This document shows positions 45,324 through 57,650 of a stretch of DNA of 64,000 nucleotides, piece by piece. Under the pieces are notes generated by a model. That model did not search any database. It had not been told where the DNA came from and was given only the letters and a program-made list of their open reading frames with translations. A program made the translations under genes and the position numbers. This DNA comes from Varanus komodoensis (lineage: Eukaryota; Chordata; Lepidosauria; Squamata; Varanidae), in contig NW_025335268.1 in the NCBI RefSeq assembly GCF_004798865.1, positions 51,793,004 to 51,857,003 of the forward strand, in the 5' to 3' direction. How positions within the stretch are numbered: position 1 is the first letter of the stretch; each line of letters begins with the position of its first letter.

Positions 45324-45846
45324 CAGGAAGTCCCTGGGTTATGAATGCCTGAATAATGAACAACCTGTACTTACAAATGAAATGCTCTAAAGCCTATTAT
45401 TTAAAAAAAATACTGTGGAAAAGCACCATAGAGAGACTGGAAATGAAAGGGTAGAGAGGGAGGCCTCCAAAGCATCATCATAGAGAAAGAGGAAGAAATG
45501 GAAAGGGAAGAAAGGGAGGCCTCTGAAATATCACCATAGAGAAACAGCAAAAAAGGTAGAGAGGGAGGCCTCCAAAGCCTGCCTCCAAAGCCTGCCTTCC
45601 TGCCCCATCTATCCAGAAATGGAAATCTTTCTGGCATTTCCTTGCTGCAAAGAGGAAGCCCTGGTGAATTTGGGAGGGGGAGAGGAGAGATATTGTGGAT
45701 TTCCACATTCATGGGGATCCTGTGCCCCTAATCCCCATGAATACGGAGGGCCAACTATTACATGATTTGACTTGCACAGACATTGGACTTAAAGATGAAT
45801 TTCCATTTTCACAGGAACAAAACTTGTTCGTAACCAGGGAACTGTG
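45324..45846. mobile_element. Tc1/mariner (Tigger-like) non-autonomous transposon, 523 bp
   Basis: The left end CAGGAAGTCCCTGGGTTATG and the inverted right end (in complement CACAGTTCCCTGGTTACGAA) are imperfect terminal inverted repeats. TA flanks both sides (45322-45323 and 45847-45848), the expected target duplication. There is no transposase frame. The inside holds a short tandem array and a segment (CATGAATACGGAGGGCCAAC at about 45736-45755) that itself resembles the end of another Tigger-type element. Confidence 0.7.
45419..45600. repeat. Tandem array inside the mariner-type element
   Basis: About three units of 52-57 bp share CAC/TCATAGAGA at the start and GGGAGGCCTC at the end. The first and third units keep GGTAGAGAGGGAGGCCTCCA. 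Confidence 0.75.
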
Positions 45847-45849
45847 TAT

Positions 45850-48800
45850 AGTCTGCCAGTCCAGCGCTATGGAGTTGACATACTCATCATGTCTGCAAAA
45901 CATTTATAGTATACCACTTCTATTCTTCACTCTTGCTGTTTGTCAGTGAACTAATTCCCCACCTTTGTCAAAGGACAATGTCAAATCTACCATGCACCTC
46001 TGCAAGTGGTCTCTGTATTTCTTGGCTCACCTAATACCCGAATGGGTGCAGGTACAGCTGGGTATATAAAGGAGGGCAAGGGTAACAAAAGCCCTATTCC
46101 AGAAGGAGTGATCCAGCTGCACCAGCAATATGGCATCTGCAGAGCTACCTTGTCTCAGGATACCGTGACCTGATCCCCCTCCTCTTAATTAGGGATGATG
46201 TACCACTTAAGGACGTAGTGACACGTGGATGTGTTGGCACCGTGCCTTTTGTAATTTCAGCCTATCGCATCTTCCTACCAAATTCCTGCTTCCTTAGTTG
46301 GCTGTCAGAGTAGGCACCTAATAACAGTTCTAGAGGGATAAACATAACACATTTGCCTTGGTAAGTATTTGACAAGTGTTTGTGATATTTTACAGCTGGT
46401 GTGTGAAAAGGCCAATACCAAAGATGGGGCTAGGTTGTTTGCCACTTTGGCCTGAGAGAGGATACATTTGAGGTGAATTTTCTTCCATCTTTCTTTATAA
46501 AGCTCCCTGGCAGGTACTTCTAAATCCAGTTTGTTTGGTTGATTGTTTAAAAATACACAAGCACAATTTTTACCTTGATTTCTTTCCTGTAAATTTGTTT
46601 CATTGTTTCTTTGAATTCACTTATTCTGTTTCTGCATTGCTAGATTTCTGTTCTGAAACATGTTTCAGACCAATTACAGCCACTGTAAAACGTCCAACAA
46701 ACAGAAATGGAATGGAGGCTTCATGCAATGTTTCCATCCTGAAGAATCGCTCATGTTCCCTTCTCCATTGAATATGACCACAAAGGCAAATTACCAATTT
46801 CCCCTTTCTGGTTATCTTTGTTTGAACTCAGATAGACTGAAAATCCCTCACAAACTGAAGGGCAACTGTTAGCTATGTGAAGCATGGGCAATGCCTGCCA
46901 ACCTGTTAGTTCTTTGGCCATAGGTTTTGATGAAAGGCTGTGCTAAGATAACCAGAGTGTAATGCAGCAGTTGTCAGTCACTAATGAGTGTCCCCTCCCT
47001 GATTGGCCTGTATGTTTTCAAGTGCCACTTGCTTTATTTGACCATCTCCTCCAGCCTCAGAGCACCATGAAGGATGGGCAAGCTGGTTAGGATCAAAGGT
47101 CCTTCTAAGTTAGAACTCTCCAACAGGAAGAGTTGGTGGCAGCTCTGTGTTAAATGCCCTCTCCTTTTTCAATCCAGATATTTGAATATGTTACTGCAAG
47201 CTGCCCCAGTAGTAGGAGTGACAGGCGCAGCTTATATAAAGCAATCAAGCATTGGACTGGATTCAGGATCTTTATTTTGTGGAATTTTGGGGGCTCTGCT
47301 TACTGAAGGTGCTTTGGCCTAATTTTCAGGAAGCACCCCATTCTTTGCACCATAGCCCCCCCCACCCCCGCTTTACCGTGTCCCTCTAGGTACCATTTTC
47401 AGGAGGCTGGAAGGGCTGCTGTGGTGATGAGAGAGAGAGAAATTCTGCCCAGTTGCACACGCCTAAATGTGCATCAAACACACTGTTTAAAATGGCAACA
47501 TTCCCTGTATCTGTTACTAATATCCCTCATCCGTCCATGTGCCCACACTTCTACACTGCAGCTCTGTGGTAGACGCAGAAAACCCTGTCTGTTAAGCCTG
47601 GCTTGTAAAGTCCAGAGGAATAACGAAAAGGTGGACTCCACTTGTATCATGTAATGCAAGGAACAGCATGGTGGGCAGAGGGGGAAATTATCTTGAGAGG
47701 AGAAAAAAGGGGTCCTTGTCCCCTAGCATATAGCCAAGGAGGAAAGGGGGATAATGGGGTATCTCCCACTCTTCTGGTATAGAAAAATTGACAATAGACC
47801 TTCTTTGGATCTGCTTAGACAGGAATATTTCCTATAGATAATGCTCTATGTGCCTACAGTTTGGCAGCCGAATTAAAGCTGGCTTTTCACCAAGATGTAC
47901 CCACCATCCTTCAGAAGAGAGAATGTGAGTAGCTGGAAAGCTGAATGTTTATGATGGATCTGAGACAAAAATGTCCAGGCTTGCTGCCACAGAGAGGGGT
48001 GGAGGGTGGGGGAGGGGGACTTTGCAAATCATGTGTGTGTGCGTGTGTGTGTAAATAAAACAAAAGCCCAACTTGCCCTTGGATAGTGTTGTGGTGTGCA
48101 AACTATTCGGTTGAATGCTGAGGATTTGGAGCAAGGTTATGTGTTCCCCCAAACAGGTTGCCCCTTCGACTCATTAGCTGCAGGAATGCAGCAGCAGGAA
48201 AGGCTTCCTTGTTGTCCGTATGTCTGCTATTAAGTCCCCCTAATGACTGAAAGGAGATAAATTGAAAATACAGATTTTGTTTCTGCATTTTTCAAGACAG
48301 ACAGTAATCCTATGGTATTTTCCACAGAAATACCAAGGGGAAGAGAGCGCTATCCAGAGGAATTTCCATCCGTAATCCAAGGACACGAGTAAGGCTTTGA
48401 ATATTTAACATCAGAGAGTGTGGAGATGATAATATCCATGCCAGCCAGCGTGTTTGGCATGGGATTACATTAATCTGAGAAACTCCGTTTCAAGAGGCTG
48501 GAACTGATACAGAACAGATTTGTTCATTGTTACTAGCACTTTGTTTGCCATTCTTGACACTCTCAAGGGGTCAGGAAATAGCCACGTAAAAGCCAAGGTG
48601 GTTTTACATGCAGCTGACTATAAGGATATCGCTTTCCTTGTGGTGTCTGGCAGTGCAAGCAGGCCTTAACTAAAGACTGCTTTGGCTCCATATCCCCCTC
48701 CCCTTTTGATGCACACCAAACACCTTGGAGCCTTTAAACATTTTCATTCGAAGGAAATCTGGGGAGACCCCAGGAGTCTGCCCTCTTTATACTGCAGACG

Positions 48801-49985
48801 AGGAATGATTTATGAAAGCACCAGGATGAAGGATCAGGCAATATAAAGCCATCAGTTAATAAAGAAACTCTTGACAGTTGGAAATTGTTCCCTCATGCTG
48901 AAGAAATCTGAAAACTGTATATTGTGGTACATCCTCCCCCAACCCCCCTTGGTGTCCTGGAAACTCATGAAACAAACACAAAACTTTTCTCTCTCTTCCT
49001 TGATTGCACAGAAATATTGTCATCTTTCTCTACAGCTTAAGGGCTCAGAAAAAATATTTTCAAGTTGGCACATGTGATTGGTAGCAGGCAGCTTGCAGAC
49101 AAATTTTGCAGAGCAATATGAAAAGGAAATCCTTGAGAAAGCAATTTCTTACACCGGTAAATATAATTCTGAAATACAGAGTTAAATGTTATTGCACTGA
49201 GTTACGTTCTAATGGCATGAATGCACAGCACTGAACTGGGAAATGTTTGGAAACATGACAAAATAATTAGCGTCACAGTATTGTGCAAAGCATCTTTGAT
49301 GACATGTTTCGGTGGCTTGTGTGTGAGAACGTTGTGCACACAGCTGTTTGTTCACCGTAGTAGTTTATTTTGAGTTGCGTAGATGTCTCAAAGAGAAGGT
49401 TTTTACAACTAAGTGAATGCTGCAATCTGGAGTGAGAAGAACTTGTGCTGTAAATTAATAAGGAGAATTGGGAAGTTGTCCTGATTTTGCCCTCCCTACA
49501 GTCTAGAGGGTTGCCTCAGAGAGGTGGGGACTGTGATATACACACCCCTTCTCACACTCTCTTCTTAGCCCTGCTGCCTGAGGTGCATGCATGCCACATG
49601 CCCCCCACCCCCTTACTGTTATCACGTTGCATCTCCCACGTCCTGCCCTTTATGCCACCCCTCCAATCCCGTCCCTTGCTGGGACCCACCAGGCCTACGC
49701 TAGCCCAGGCGCTGCTGTTGGCTAGTTACCGTGAGGGAGAGGGAAGCCCTTTGGCTGCAAGAGCCCAGGACTTGGCCCCTGTGCTCCAGCCCTAGCCACA
49801 CCCATGTGTCAAGGCGATGGCTTGCTATTATCATGCACCACATAAGGGAATGTGACAATTGACCCAGGAGGAATTGTCCTTGGGTTTACTACATGAACAT
49901 CCAGGCATGTGGATTGCATGTGGGAATCATATGGACTAGTGGGTGCTAGTATGGAGTGAAGCCTCTTGATTATCTAGTATTTTCT
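45850..49985. other. Non-coding DNA; repeat-free block at 48.1-48.7 kb
   Basis: No gene or transposon is recognised. A TATATAAA box at 46063-46070 precedes a very short frame and is probably chance. The 48100-48650 part is complex, repeat-free and rich in homeodomain-like TAAT cores, so it may hold conserved non-coding sequence. A GC-richer patch lies at 49.5-49.8 kb. Confidence 0.4.
48031..48051. repeat. Short (TG)n repeat
   Basis: TG dinucleotides with one C interruption. Confidence 0.85.
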
Positions 49986-49989
49986 AACT

Positions 49990-50115
49990 AAATGGCTTCC
50001 AGATGGTTTTGGGCTTTGACACCTATTAGTCCCAGGCAGCATGGTCAGGGGTCAGCAATGCTGGAAGTTGTAGGCCAAAACATCAGGAGGGCTCTAAGAT
50101 GGGGAACACTTTGGG
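49990..50115. mobile_element. Palindromic MITE, near full length
   Basis: The left arm CTTCCAGATGGTTTTGGGCT and right arm GTTGTAGGCCAAAACATCAG are near inverse complements around GCATGGTCAGGGGTCAGCAATG. It contains no coding sequence. Confidence 0.65.
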
Positions 50116-50194
50116 CATTGGAGAGTTAATGCAGCTCCATGCCCATACTGACAGTAAAGATCAGTTATGATCAGTATAAAAGTTATACTGCACC

Positions 50195-52456
50195 TTCTGT
50201 CTTCGTAAACTCAAAATAACTTCTTCCAAAAGAAAGCGGAGGAAGAAAGAAGAGGAATGGCTATCCTTGACTTAATACTAACCAACAGGGGAGACCTAGT
50301 GACAAAGTGGCAGCTACTGGAACTCTGGGGGAAGTGACCAGGCCATACTTGAATTCTCGGTTGTAGAGGAAGCAGAAGCCAAATGTAGCCAAACATGTAC
50401 CCTAAATTTTTCAAAAGCCAATTTTAATGCACTCAGAACAATGATATGTAAAGTTCCATGGCAAGCAACTCTAATGAGAAAAGGAATCCAAGATGGGTGG
50501 GGATTTTTTAAAATCACGAACAATTCCAACAAGGAAAAAAGGTAGAGAAGAAGCCCACCTGGCTTCACAAAAAGCTTAGAGATGATCTGAAAACAAAAAG
50601 GACATGTATAGAAAGTGAAAGGAGGGCCAGGCTACAAAGGAAGAATACAGGCAGGTAGCACAAAATTGCAGGGATGGCATCAAGAAGGGTCAAGGAATCA
50701 ATTGAGGCTAGCAAGGGATGCTAAAAGCAACAAAAAAGCCTTCTTCAGTTATTTCCAATGTAAAGGACAGAAAGAAATGGGAGGTTCAGCTATTCAGTGT
50801 GGTTGGCAAAATGATAACATATGACAAAGAAAAGGCAGAAGTGCTGAATTCCTACTTTTGCTCAGCCTTCTCCCAAAAGAAGATCTTTGTCCTTCCTGAA
50901 GAAGGGGAAGTACAAGCTAAAGGAGCATGGTTGGTCATCTAAATGGGTTGAATGAGTTCAAATCTCCAGGGCCCTATCAACTCCATCCCAGAGTTATAAA
51001 GGAGCTGGCAGAAAAACTCTAAGAACTACTGTCTATTATCTTTGTGAAGTCATGGAGGACAGGGGAGGTGCCAAAGGATTAGAGAAGGGCTAATGTTGTC
51101 CTATATTTAAGATAGGAAGGAGGAGGAGAAAGAGAAGAAGAATCTGGGAACTACAGATCAGTTAGTAGGGCATCAATCCTTGCGAAAATTCTGGAGCAGA
51201 TTATAAAGCAGTCAGTCTGCAAACACCTTGAAAGCAATGCAGTGATTACTAGAAGCCGACATGCATTTGTCGAGAACAAATCCTGCCAGACTGATCTGAT
51301 TTCATTTTTTGATTGGGTGACCTCCCTGATGGACTGTGGGAATGTTGTGGACATTATCTTGACTTTGGCAAAGATTTTGACAAAGTGACCCACAACCTCC
51401 TAATTAGCAAACTAGCGAAAATTGGGCTAGATGGAACAACAAACAGGTGAATCCACAGTTGGCTACCAAATTGGACTCAAAGTGTACTCATCAATGGCAG
51501 TTGCTCAAACTGCAGAGAGGTAACAAGTAATGCAGGGTTCATTCTAGAGTCCAGTGCTCTTCATTTTTTATTAATGAGGAAGAGAAGGGAACAATGATCA
51601 GATTTGCAAATGACATGAAACTGGGTGGGATAGCTAATACCCTGGAAGATAGAAAGACGATTCTAGGTGATCTTAATAGTGCTGGGCTGACAAAAACAGA
51701 ATGAAATTCAACAGGAACAAATGCCAAGTTCTGCACCTAGGAAAAAGAAACGAAATAAGATACTTGACTCAACAGTACTGCAAGTGAGAAAGATCTTAGA
51801 ATTGTTGTAGATCACAAGGTGAGTATGTGTCAACTCACCTTGAGTTGCCCTTTTTTGTGGCTCCAAAAAGGGCAAATGCTATTTTAGGCTGCATCTTCCA
51901 AATCACATGAAGTACTGTTTCCCTTTTACTCAGCACTGCTTAGGACTCATCTGGAGTACCATGTCCAGTTCTGGGCACCACAGTTTGAGAAGGATGTAGA
52001 CAAGCTGGAAAGGTTCAGAGGAGAGCAACAAGGAAGATCCAGGGACTGGAAACAAAGCCCTATGAGAGAGGATTGAAAGAACTGAGTGTGCTTAGCCTTG
52101 AGAAGGGAAGACTGAGGGAGAATATGATAGCACTCTACAAATATTGAAAGACTGTCACAATGAGAAAGAACAGGATCTCTTCTTGAACATCCCAGATTTC
52201 AGGACATGGAATAACGGGCTGAAGTTACAGGAAGCCAGATTCCTGCTAGATATCAGGAAAAATTTCCTGACTTTTAGAGCAGTATGACAATGGAATCAAT
52301 TACCTAAGGAGGTGGTGGCCAGCCTACATTAGAGGCATTCAAGTTGCAGGTGGATAGTCATCTGAGAGGGATGGTATAACAGAGAGTCCTGTACTAAATA
52401 GTGGGTTGGACCCAAGGGCCCTCTGGCCCCTTCCAACTCTACTATTCTATGAATCT
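50195..52456 (+). mobile_element. CR1 LINE, long but decayed 3' part
   Basis: About 2.26 kb in sense orientation. Translated scraps in order: MAILDLILTNRGDLV near 50.26 kb (linker before RT), EKAEVLNSYFCSAF near 50.83 kb, SWRTGEVPK near 51.05 kb, SVCKHLESNAVITRSRHAFV near 51.2 kb, DFDKVTHNLLISKLAKIGLD near 51.38 kb, NRNKCQVLHLGK near 51.71 kb, then the post-RT region and 3' UTR ending CTACTATTCTATGAAT at about 52.45 kb. Many stops and frame changes are spread throughout, so it is an old dead copy. It inserted beside a palindromic MITE. The N-terminal endonuclease is not recognisable. Confidence 0.85.
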
Positions 52457-52459
52457 GTT

Positions 52460-54055
52460 ATACGGGCCAGCAGTACAAACTAATCTTGTATTTATTTGCA
52501 ATGAAGAAGGTAAAACATCAGAATTCTCATTATATACATGCTGTTTTTCTTGTTTTCCACCAAAACGGAGCACATTTATAGCAATGTTATTTTTTGCACT
52601 CTTATAACCTGTGTAATTTTTTAAAAAAACTGTGCTCTTTATGAGGGTTTATATCTAATAATTTGGCATAGAAGGGAATTACTTTTGTCTGAGAACATGC
52701 AAGCTCATATTGTATCGATAAATATACTTTTCATAAATACATACTTGCATATATTTTTGTTTTGTTTTTCATACTTATATTTTTGTTTTTGCTTACATTT
52801 GACTGTAATTATAATTGAGAGCACAGTAAAATGGTTTAATAATATTTTTATATTATAAAAATGTGCCTATCTCATGAAAATTTAAATTTGGTTTTAATAT
52901 TTCAAAGGAAAGGGTTACAGAAAAGTTTTTATTATCAAAGCTTTCTGCGGGTATAACCCTGCATTCCACCCAAATTCTGTTCAGCCCGAGATAAAATAAA
53001 ATATAGGTACATGTTTGCTTTGGTTACTTGTCTGTTAAGATGTTACATCCTACCATATTAGGCAACAAACTGATCACTTTAAATAAGCCATACTTATGGT
53101 TGTTATTTACTCAGATGGAAGTTCCTTTGAACTGATGTCAAAGTTCCTTGGAACTGACTTCTAACCTTCCTAGAAGTGAATGTTCACAATATTGGATCTC
53201 AGCTTGAGGTTGGATGCTTATGGTCAGCCTCTCACTCAAAAAAGGGACCTGTACATCTTGCTCAATCTGCAAGTACTGCTGATGGGTCCAGCTTGAGGTC
53301 CAGCTCTTACTTCTTCTGATACTTCTTGACAGTCATCCAAATAGAGGACTGCTCTTTATAAAAAAAAAGGTTGCCACAGTTACCTTACACAAAATGCATT
53401 GATCACTATACATGCTCTAAGCATTAAAAGGAAGCAACCAAAACCTTCAGTCCTTCTGTTTCCAATTATCTGGCCAAGAGATTCCAGGAGACAGCATTTT
53501 ATTAGGAGTTGGTCACTGGCTGCACGGGGCCAGCAAAGCGGCCTGCAATCCATATGTGCGTTTCACATCTTTCCAACTCCCCAACTGTGACTGCAAGAGT
53601 CTTGAGAATCAGAGGTGCAGCAATTCAACACTTCATTTCCAAATCACAGTTTGTAATATATTATTCCTGGGTTTGGTGCGGGTCTGGATTACAAGGAACG
53701 ACTTTGTTTCTGTGGAATTTAATATTTTCCACATTTCGTTCAAAAGGATCAGCACTTAATAAGACTTAAATGTGTTCTATGTTCTCTTCACACTGACTTC
53801 AAAAACACACAAGAATGCAATTTTGTGAAAAGCAGCATGAACCGATGCTGATGCAGCAAGGGACTTCACAGTAGATTTACTGTGTTTGCTAAAGGGGAAA
53901 TCAGCAATATTCTGGTCATTGGAGAATTACTCTATTCATTCAAGAAAGCCTTTTCCTTGATGAAGAACTAATCAAATGAGAGAGTATTAGACCTTTTCCT
54001 GCCAAAAGGAGCTTTTTGTAGTATGCATAGCTACAAAATAATCGGAATGAAATAT

Positions 54056-54094
<39 letters not shown>

Positions 54095-54715
54095 ATGCTT
54101 CTCTTTGTATCTAAAATGTCTGTCACTCTAAACTGCTGTGTCTATTACTTATCCATCCTTATTTAAAAAACCCCATATGGATATGACTTTTTAAATGTTA
54201 CTAGGTTACAGTTGGTGAAACTGAGGATGAGGATGAAAACAATTGTTCTTACTGCCTTGAAACACATAAGCTTATAGTGCACAGGCTCCAACAAGCAGGA
54301 ATTACACGAGTGACTTTTGTGTGCAGGAGCTCAGTGGCTACCCCTTCCTTTTTCATACCTCCAGCAAGATATCTTTAACTCAGAAGCACTGAATTTACAA
54401 CTACCAGGCAGGGATGAAGGAAGGGAAGCCCAAAGAAAAGTGGCCACATTCCTATTAAAGGCCACATTCTTTCACTGGTGATTTGCCATTGGGCCAAAGC
54501 CAGCAGCGGGTAAAGCCAGAACCAACACCAGGAGGACACCCTTCTCTCTCTTTCTCTGTCCTTCTTCCCACCCAGCAGGATGCCCTAGCCAGAGATGTAA
54601 GCTGATCGCTTTCAGAGAGCTTTTGAAATTAGGCCAATGGTTGCTTGTAGTCCTGGAGCTACAGGTTTGCCATCACTCATATAGAAACCATCCTGAAATA
54701 TTACAACGATTGTCT
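52460..54715. other. Unique AT-rich non-coding DNA
   Basis: No gene or recognised repeat except the (TG)n microsatellite near 54.07 kb. The part 52.6-52.9 kb is extremely AT-rich. Confidence 0.5.
54062..54096. repeat. (TG)n microsatellite
   Basis: About 15 uninterrupted TG units followed by an imperfect end. It is long enough to be length-polymorphic. Confidence 0.95.
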
Positions 54716-54719
54716 CATC

Positions 54720-54998
54720 CTCAAGCTGGAGCTCTCCCTAAAAGCAAAAATTACAAACTGAGGGTCTCACACTATGGATGCATCATTAGAAGGAAAGTTT
54801 CCCTGGAGAAGACCATCATGCTTGGGACAGTCGCAAAGGGAAGTCCAAAGAAGAAATGGGTTGACTCCATAAAGGAAGCCACAGCCCTGACTTTAGAACA
54901 GCTAAGCATGGCTGTCATGGAGAGGACATTTTGCAGGGCTTTCATTCATAGGGTCGCCATAGGTTAGCAATAAGCTGACATAACATGACAACAGCAGC
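54720..54998 (+). mobile_element. RTE-type LINE C-terminal end, second subfamily
   Basis: An open frame encodes KNYKLRVSHYGCIIRRKVSL, then SLEKTIMLG, KKKWVDSIKEATALTLEQL and AFIHRVAIG. This matches in order the BovB C-terminal landmarks SLEKSLMLG, RWLDGVTEA and VVHGVVMG, but with much residue divergence. The 3' end is ACAACAGCAGCAGCAGC, a repeat tail. It belongs to an older or different RTE subfamily than the two BovB copies. Confidence 0.65.
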
Positions 54999-54999
54999 A

Positions 55000-55700
55000 G
55001 CAGCATCTGGTCTATTGGCATTAGGGCAAAGCAGTCATAATAACGAGACAGACTGACTTGGGAAGTGGTGTGATTTTCTAGCAGGGGAGGTGTAGCTGCT
55101 TCCTGCACTGCAGAACTTACACAGGACAAGAAGCTGCACTAGCTCAGGGATGGGGAGCCTCTGTCCTGTACAGCAGAAGCAGGTGCCCCAGCTGGCTTGC
55201 TAGCTTCTTCCCCAAGTCCTCTCCCTCTCCCAGGGGGAAAGAGCTCACCCCTGATCAGCTGCGGACACCTACATGGGCCTCCCCGACACTGCGCCTGTCT
55301 TCACAGCACCATATTCACCTACAACTCTTGCTTCCCATTCCCACCATTGCCACTGCTTGCTTGCTGGAAGGGAGAGAAGCAGTGAGCAAGTGGTCAGTGG
55401 TAATTGCTGCTCATCTCTCTTGCCACCACCGTTGTCTTGGCCCAACCAACAATGCTGAAGAGGAGAAGCAACACCAGGGGGCTTTTGTCATTGGTCCCCT
55501 GTTGGAGTGTAGGCCTTGGCAGATGTCTGAGCACACCTACTGCTGATGCTGGTCCTGTTTCCTAAAGAGCCTGATTAGGTCCTGGACAAATGCAAGCACA
55601 TGACAGAGAAAGGGTTAGGGAAAAAAGCACTCAAAAACTCACTGAAAGTCTGACTGAGCACTAGTAAAAATGATTATCACACCTACTTTGTGGCTGTGAT
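55000..55700. other. Non-coding DNA, GC-richer
   Basis: Several short plus-strand frames overlap in a C-rich stretch around 55.2-55.5 kb. No domain is recognisable. Confidence 0.4.
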
Positions 55701-57650
55701 AGCAAAGGAGAAGTGGTTCCTCTCTACCAATACTGCATACTCGCAGTTTCTTCCAAAAGTGCTCTTTCAGGTGGTTTGCATCCTGGCCCATCTAAGGATG
55801 TGAAGGAACATTCGAAGGCATGGTGTGAGAAGTTTCAAAGCACTTTGGGATCCAGTGGCTCATCTCTGCTGCAATCTGACTGGCACAACCAGACCAGTCT
55901 GGGGAGGAGTTTGGTCTTCTTAGATGAGACTGGTTTTGGGGGCCCATTTCAATCAGGCATTAGGCCAAGTCTTGGTGCAGCCTGGTCACACTGTTTGATG
56001 CATGGCTTGTGCAGGTAGGAAGGTAGTGGGCTGATCTTCTGTATCTCTCAGTGGCTTTCAATGAATTCAGCCATAGAATCCTTCTTGATAAGCTATTTGG
56101 ATTGGGGCATATTCCTACCATGGCTTGACCCCTTGGCATTCACACTAAAGTTCTGTAAGTCTCAACCTTGCTCCCTCTGCTAATGGAGCTCACCCGCAGA
56201 TTTAGGGTGAGACTAATGGAGGTCACCCATAGAATTAGGATCCCCATCCCTCACTCCCACACACCATTTGTTGCAGCTGAGGCAGTGGAAGTACTAAATC
56301 GATGCTTAAGCAAAGTAATGCAATGGGGCCTGAGGAGCCATTGGTAGGTCCTGAGTGAGTGTAATCATCCTGTTTTGAGTTGGGTTGCCCTCCATCTGAG
56401 CTAACAGGCTCACAGTTTGTGGGTCTTTCTTTAGCCATCTTTCTCACTGAAGATACAGATACCTTCTATTGTATGGTGTGCCTCTTACTGGCATTCCTTT
56501 GGCTGGCTCACCAGTTTGCATCCCTGCATCCATACCTGGATAGAGATAGTTGTTCTCAATGATCCATACCCTGGTAACCTCCAAATTAGATTACTGCTAT
56601 CCCCATTAAAGAAAGTTTGGAAACTGCAGTTAGTTCAGAAAACAGTGCGGTGGAGACTGGTGGCTCCAGTGTCAGTGGGGTGGTGTAGCCACTGTGAGTA
56701 TTAGAACTGCAAAGGACTTGTCCATGGTACTGAACCATGCCCACTTCAAGATGAAGGAGAGGCTGTTCTCAGAGCCATGGACAGCACAGCTCCTTAAAGG
56801 CTCAGGAGTGTATATACCCTAGAATAGATACACTGTCCCAGCATCCACTGGCTAGCTGTTAACTTGGACCAGGCCTTATCTTGGTGCTTCAGCAACTGCA
56901 TGGGGTTCTGGCCCATTTCCATGTGAAGTTCACATGGCTAATCTTCAAGCCTTTCATTGTCCCTGAAGGTTCCTCTGCCTCCACATGCACCTTCCCATAC
57001 TCTGAGACCCTCCTCAGAGGCCCTTTCTCATGTTGCCTCTCAGTGATGTAGCAATACATTCAGCTGTGCAGGTGCTCATCACAGCAGTCACCACAGCCAT
57101 GTCCCCAGTGCCCAAGAAATCAGGCAAGAGTGTGGATTCCTATCAACAACACATTTTAACTATGTTCATCTCTGCCAGGAAAAGGTCTTCTATAAAGGGC
57201 TTCATAACTCTTTCAAGGCCAAACCTCCCCAAAATACTTTGCACTGGAACAGGTATGGCTCACACCCATCCCACTATCCAAGAAATCCATTTCTCTCCAA
57301 GACATGAGGACTGCAGTTAAAGCCAGAGGGAACATAGTCTCCTGAGAAGTGTGTGCATGTGTGTGGCAGACGGCATTACCCCTGCAAGTCCCAGCTCTAG
57401 GCACCTTTGCTCTTCCTCCATCGGAAGTGCAGTGGGCTGCTATTGGATACAGGCATTTTTCAGTCCTGATATCCCAGATTTGGAACACTCTTACCTGACA
57501 CCCAGTCTGATGTCTTTCCCCTGTCAATCACAAAGGGAGATTTTTGCCTGCTTGCTTTATTTTGCCCAGGCTTCTAGAGCTTTATTTAACTGTCCTACTT
57601 GGGTTACTTAGTATTGTGCTGCATTACAGATTTATAAAAATAAAGGATTC
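55700..57650 (+). mobile_element. L2 LINE, old decayed copy
   Basis: Sense-strand scraps in order: SVAFNEFSHRIL-like sequence near 56.05 kb (RT motif region), AVEVLNRCLSKVMQWGLR near 56.29 kb, HPYLDRDSCSQ near 56.53 kb, and KESLETAVSSENSA-like sequence near 56.61 kb, which in another frame is VWKLQLVQKTVRW and corresponds to the VRKLQLVQNRAAR block. The C-terminal end is weakly visible near 57.48 kb (WNTLT-like). It is heavily broken with no usable frame. The exact right end is uncertain. Confidence 0.65.

Noticed and set aside
45401-45712. 103-codon minus-strand frame with repeated Phe/Leu/Pro pattern
   Set aside because: It is a translation of the tandem array inside the mariner-type element.
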